DNA of 64,000 nt from Astropecten irregularis (taxonomy: Eukaryota; Echinodermata; Asteroidea; Paxillosida; Astropectinidae), in the NCBI GenBank assembly GCA_963971285.1, contig OZ020256.1, positions 8,062,541-8,126,540 of the forward strand, written 5' to 3'. Each line of letters starts with the position of its first letter. Position 1 is the first letter of the stretch. Below are positions 63,952-64,000 of this stretch, piece after piece. A model generated the notes under the pieces. The model was not told where the DNA came from. It did no database searches and saw only the letters and a program-made list of their open reading frames with translations. A program made the position numbers and the translations under genes.

Positions 63952-64000
63952 TAGGCCTGGGCGATTAACTCGATTAGTGCCTTCGAGTTGCGATTAATTC
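63952..64000. mobile_element. hAT-type element, second copy, truncated by window end
   Basis: Starts TAGGCCTGGGCGATTAACTC and continues like 15723 onwards but lacks about 85 bp of its early part (it goes directly to GATTAGTGCCTTCGAGTTGC). Its insertion breaks the BEL/Pao gag frame. Confidence 0.9.

Overview
This is a repeat-rich window from an animal nuclear genome. Intron-containing genes with GT/AG splice sites, tRNA-derived SINEs, non-LTR, LTR and Penelope-like retroelements and many cut-and-paste DNA transposons show this. Base composition, the many TACATGTA and TAGGCCTA palindromes and the mix of Rex1-like, Penelope, BEL/Pao, Harbinger and Kolobok-type elements suggest a marine invertebrate deuterostome, perhaps an echinoderm. 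That placement is an inference with low certainty.

Only two host genes can be supported, both on the minus strand and both partial. The first is a DNAJA3 (Tid1) type mitochondrial Hsp40 co-chaperone. Six exons lie at 32407-32540, 30406-30489, 19053-19262, 15253-15405, 3822-3969 and 1929-2122, and reading phase is kept across all of them. Its first exon or exons were not found, and its last exons lie left of the window. The second is MAT2B, the regulatory subunit of methionine adenosyltransferase II. Exons lie at 62566-62680, 61839-61985, 55682-55884 and 50968-51228, the last with the stop codon. Its N-terminal exons lie to the right. The genes are tandem, and about 18 kb of repeats separates the MAT2B stop from the first recognised DNAJA3 exon.

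The rest is a layered record of insertions. From 4.5 to 14.8 kb an old PIF/Harbinger transposon carries a MADF/Myb-like gene (plus strand) facing a DDE transposase (minus strand). The transposase is split at a TA by a 3.9-kb foldback element, which in turn holds a 489-bp MITE. From 15.4 to 18.5 kb lie SINEs, a 1.39-kb hAT-type element with perfect 8-bp target duplications, nested MITEs and two decayed hammerhead-ribozyme-like motifs head to head. From 20.2 to 26.8 kb is a decayed Ty3/Gypsy element (minus) with a PBS matching tRNA-Ser and two hAT-type insertions. From 26.9 to 32.2 kb two minisatellites (55-bp and about 37-bp units) flank the DNAJA3 exon that carries HPD.

From 34.7 to 37.7 kb is a 3-kb hAT-type element. 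From 38.5 to 48.5 kb are two Penelope-like fragments, a Rex1/CR1-like LINE split by a 2.06-kb Mutator-like element with palindromic ends, and a second LINE with an internal deletion. From 56.6 to 61.6 kb are a 944-bp MITE and a plus-strand LINE broken by several insertions. The window ends in a BEL/Pao gag remnant interrupted by a second copy of the 1.39-kb hAT family. No functional RNA gene, CRISPR array or operon is seen.
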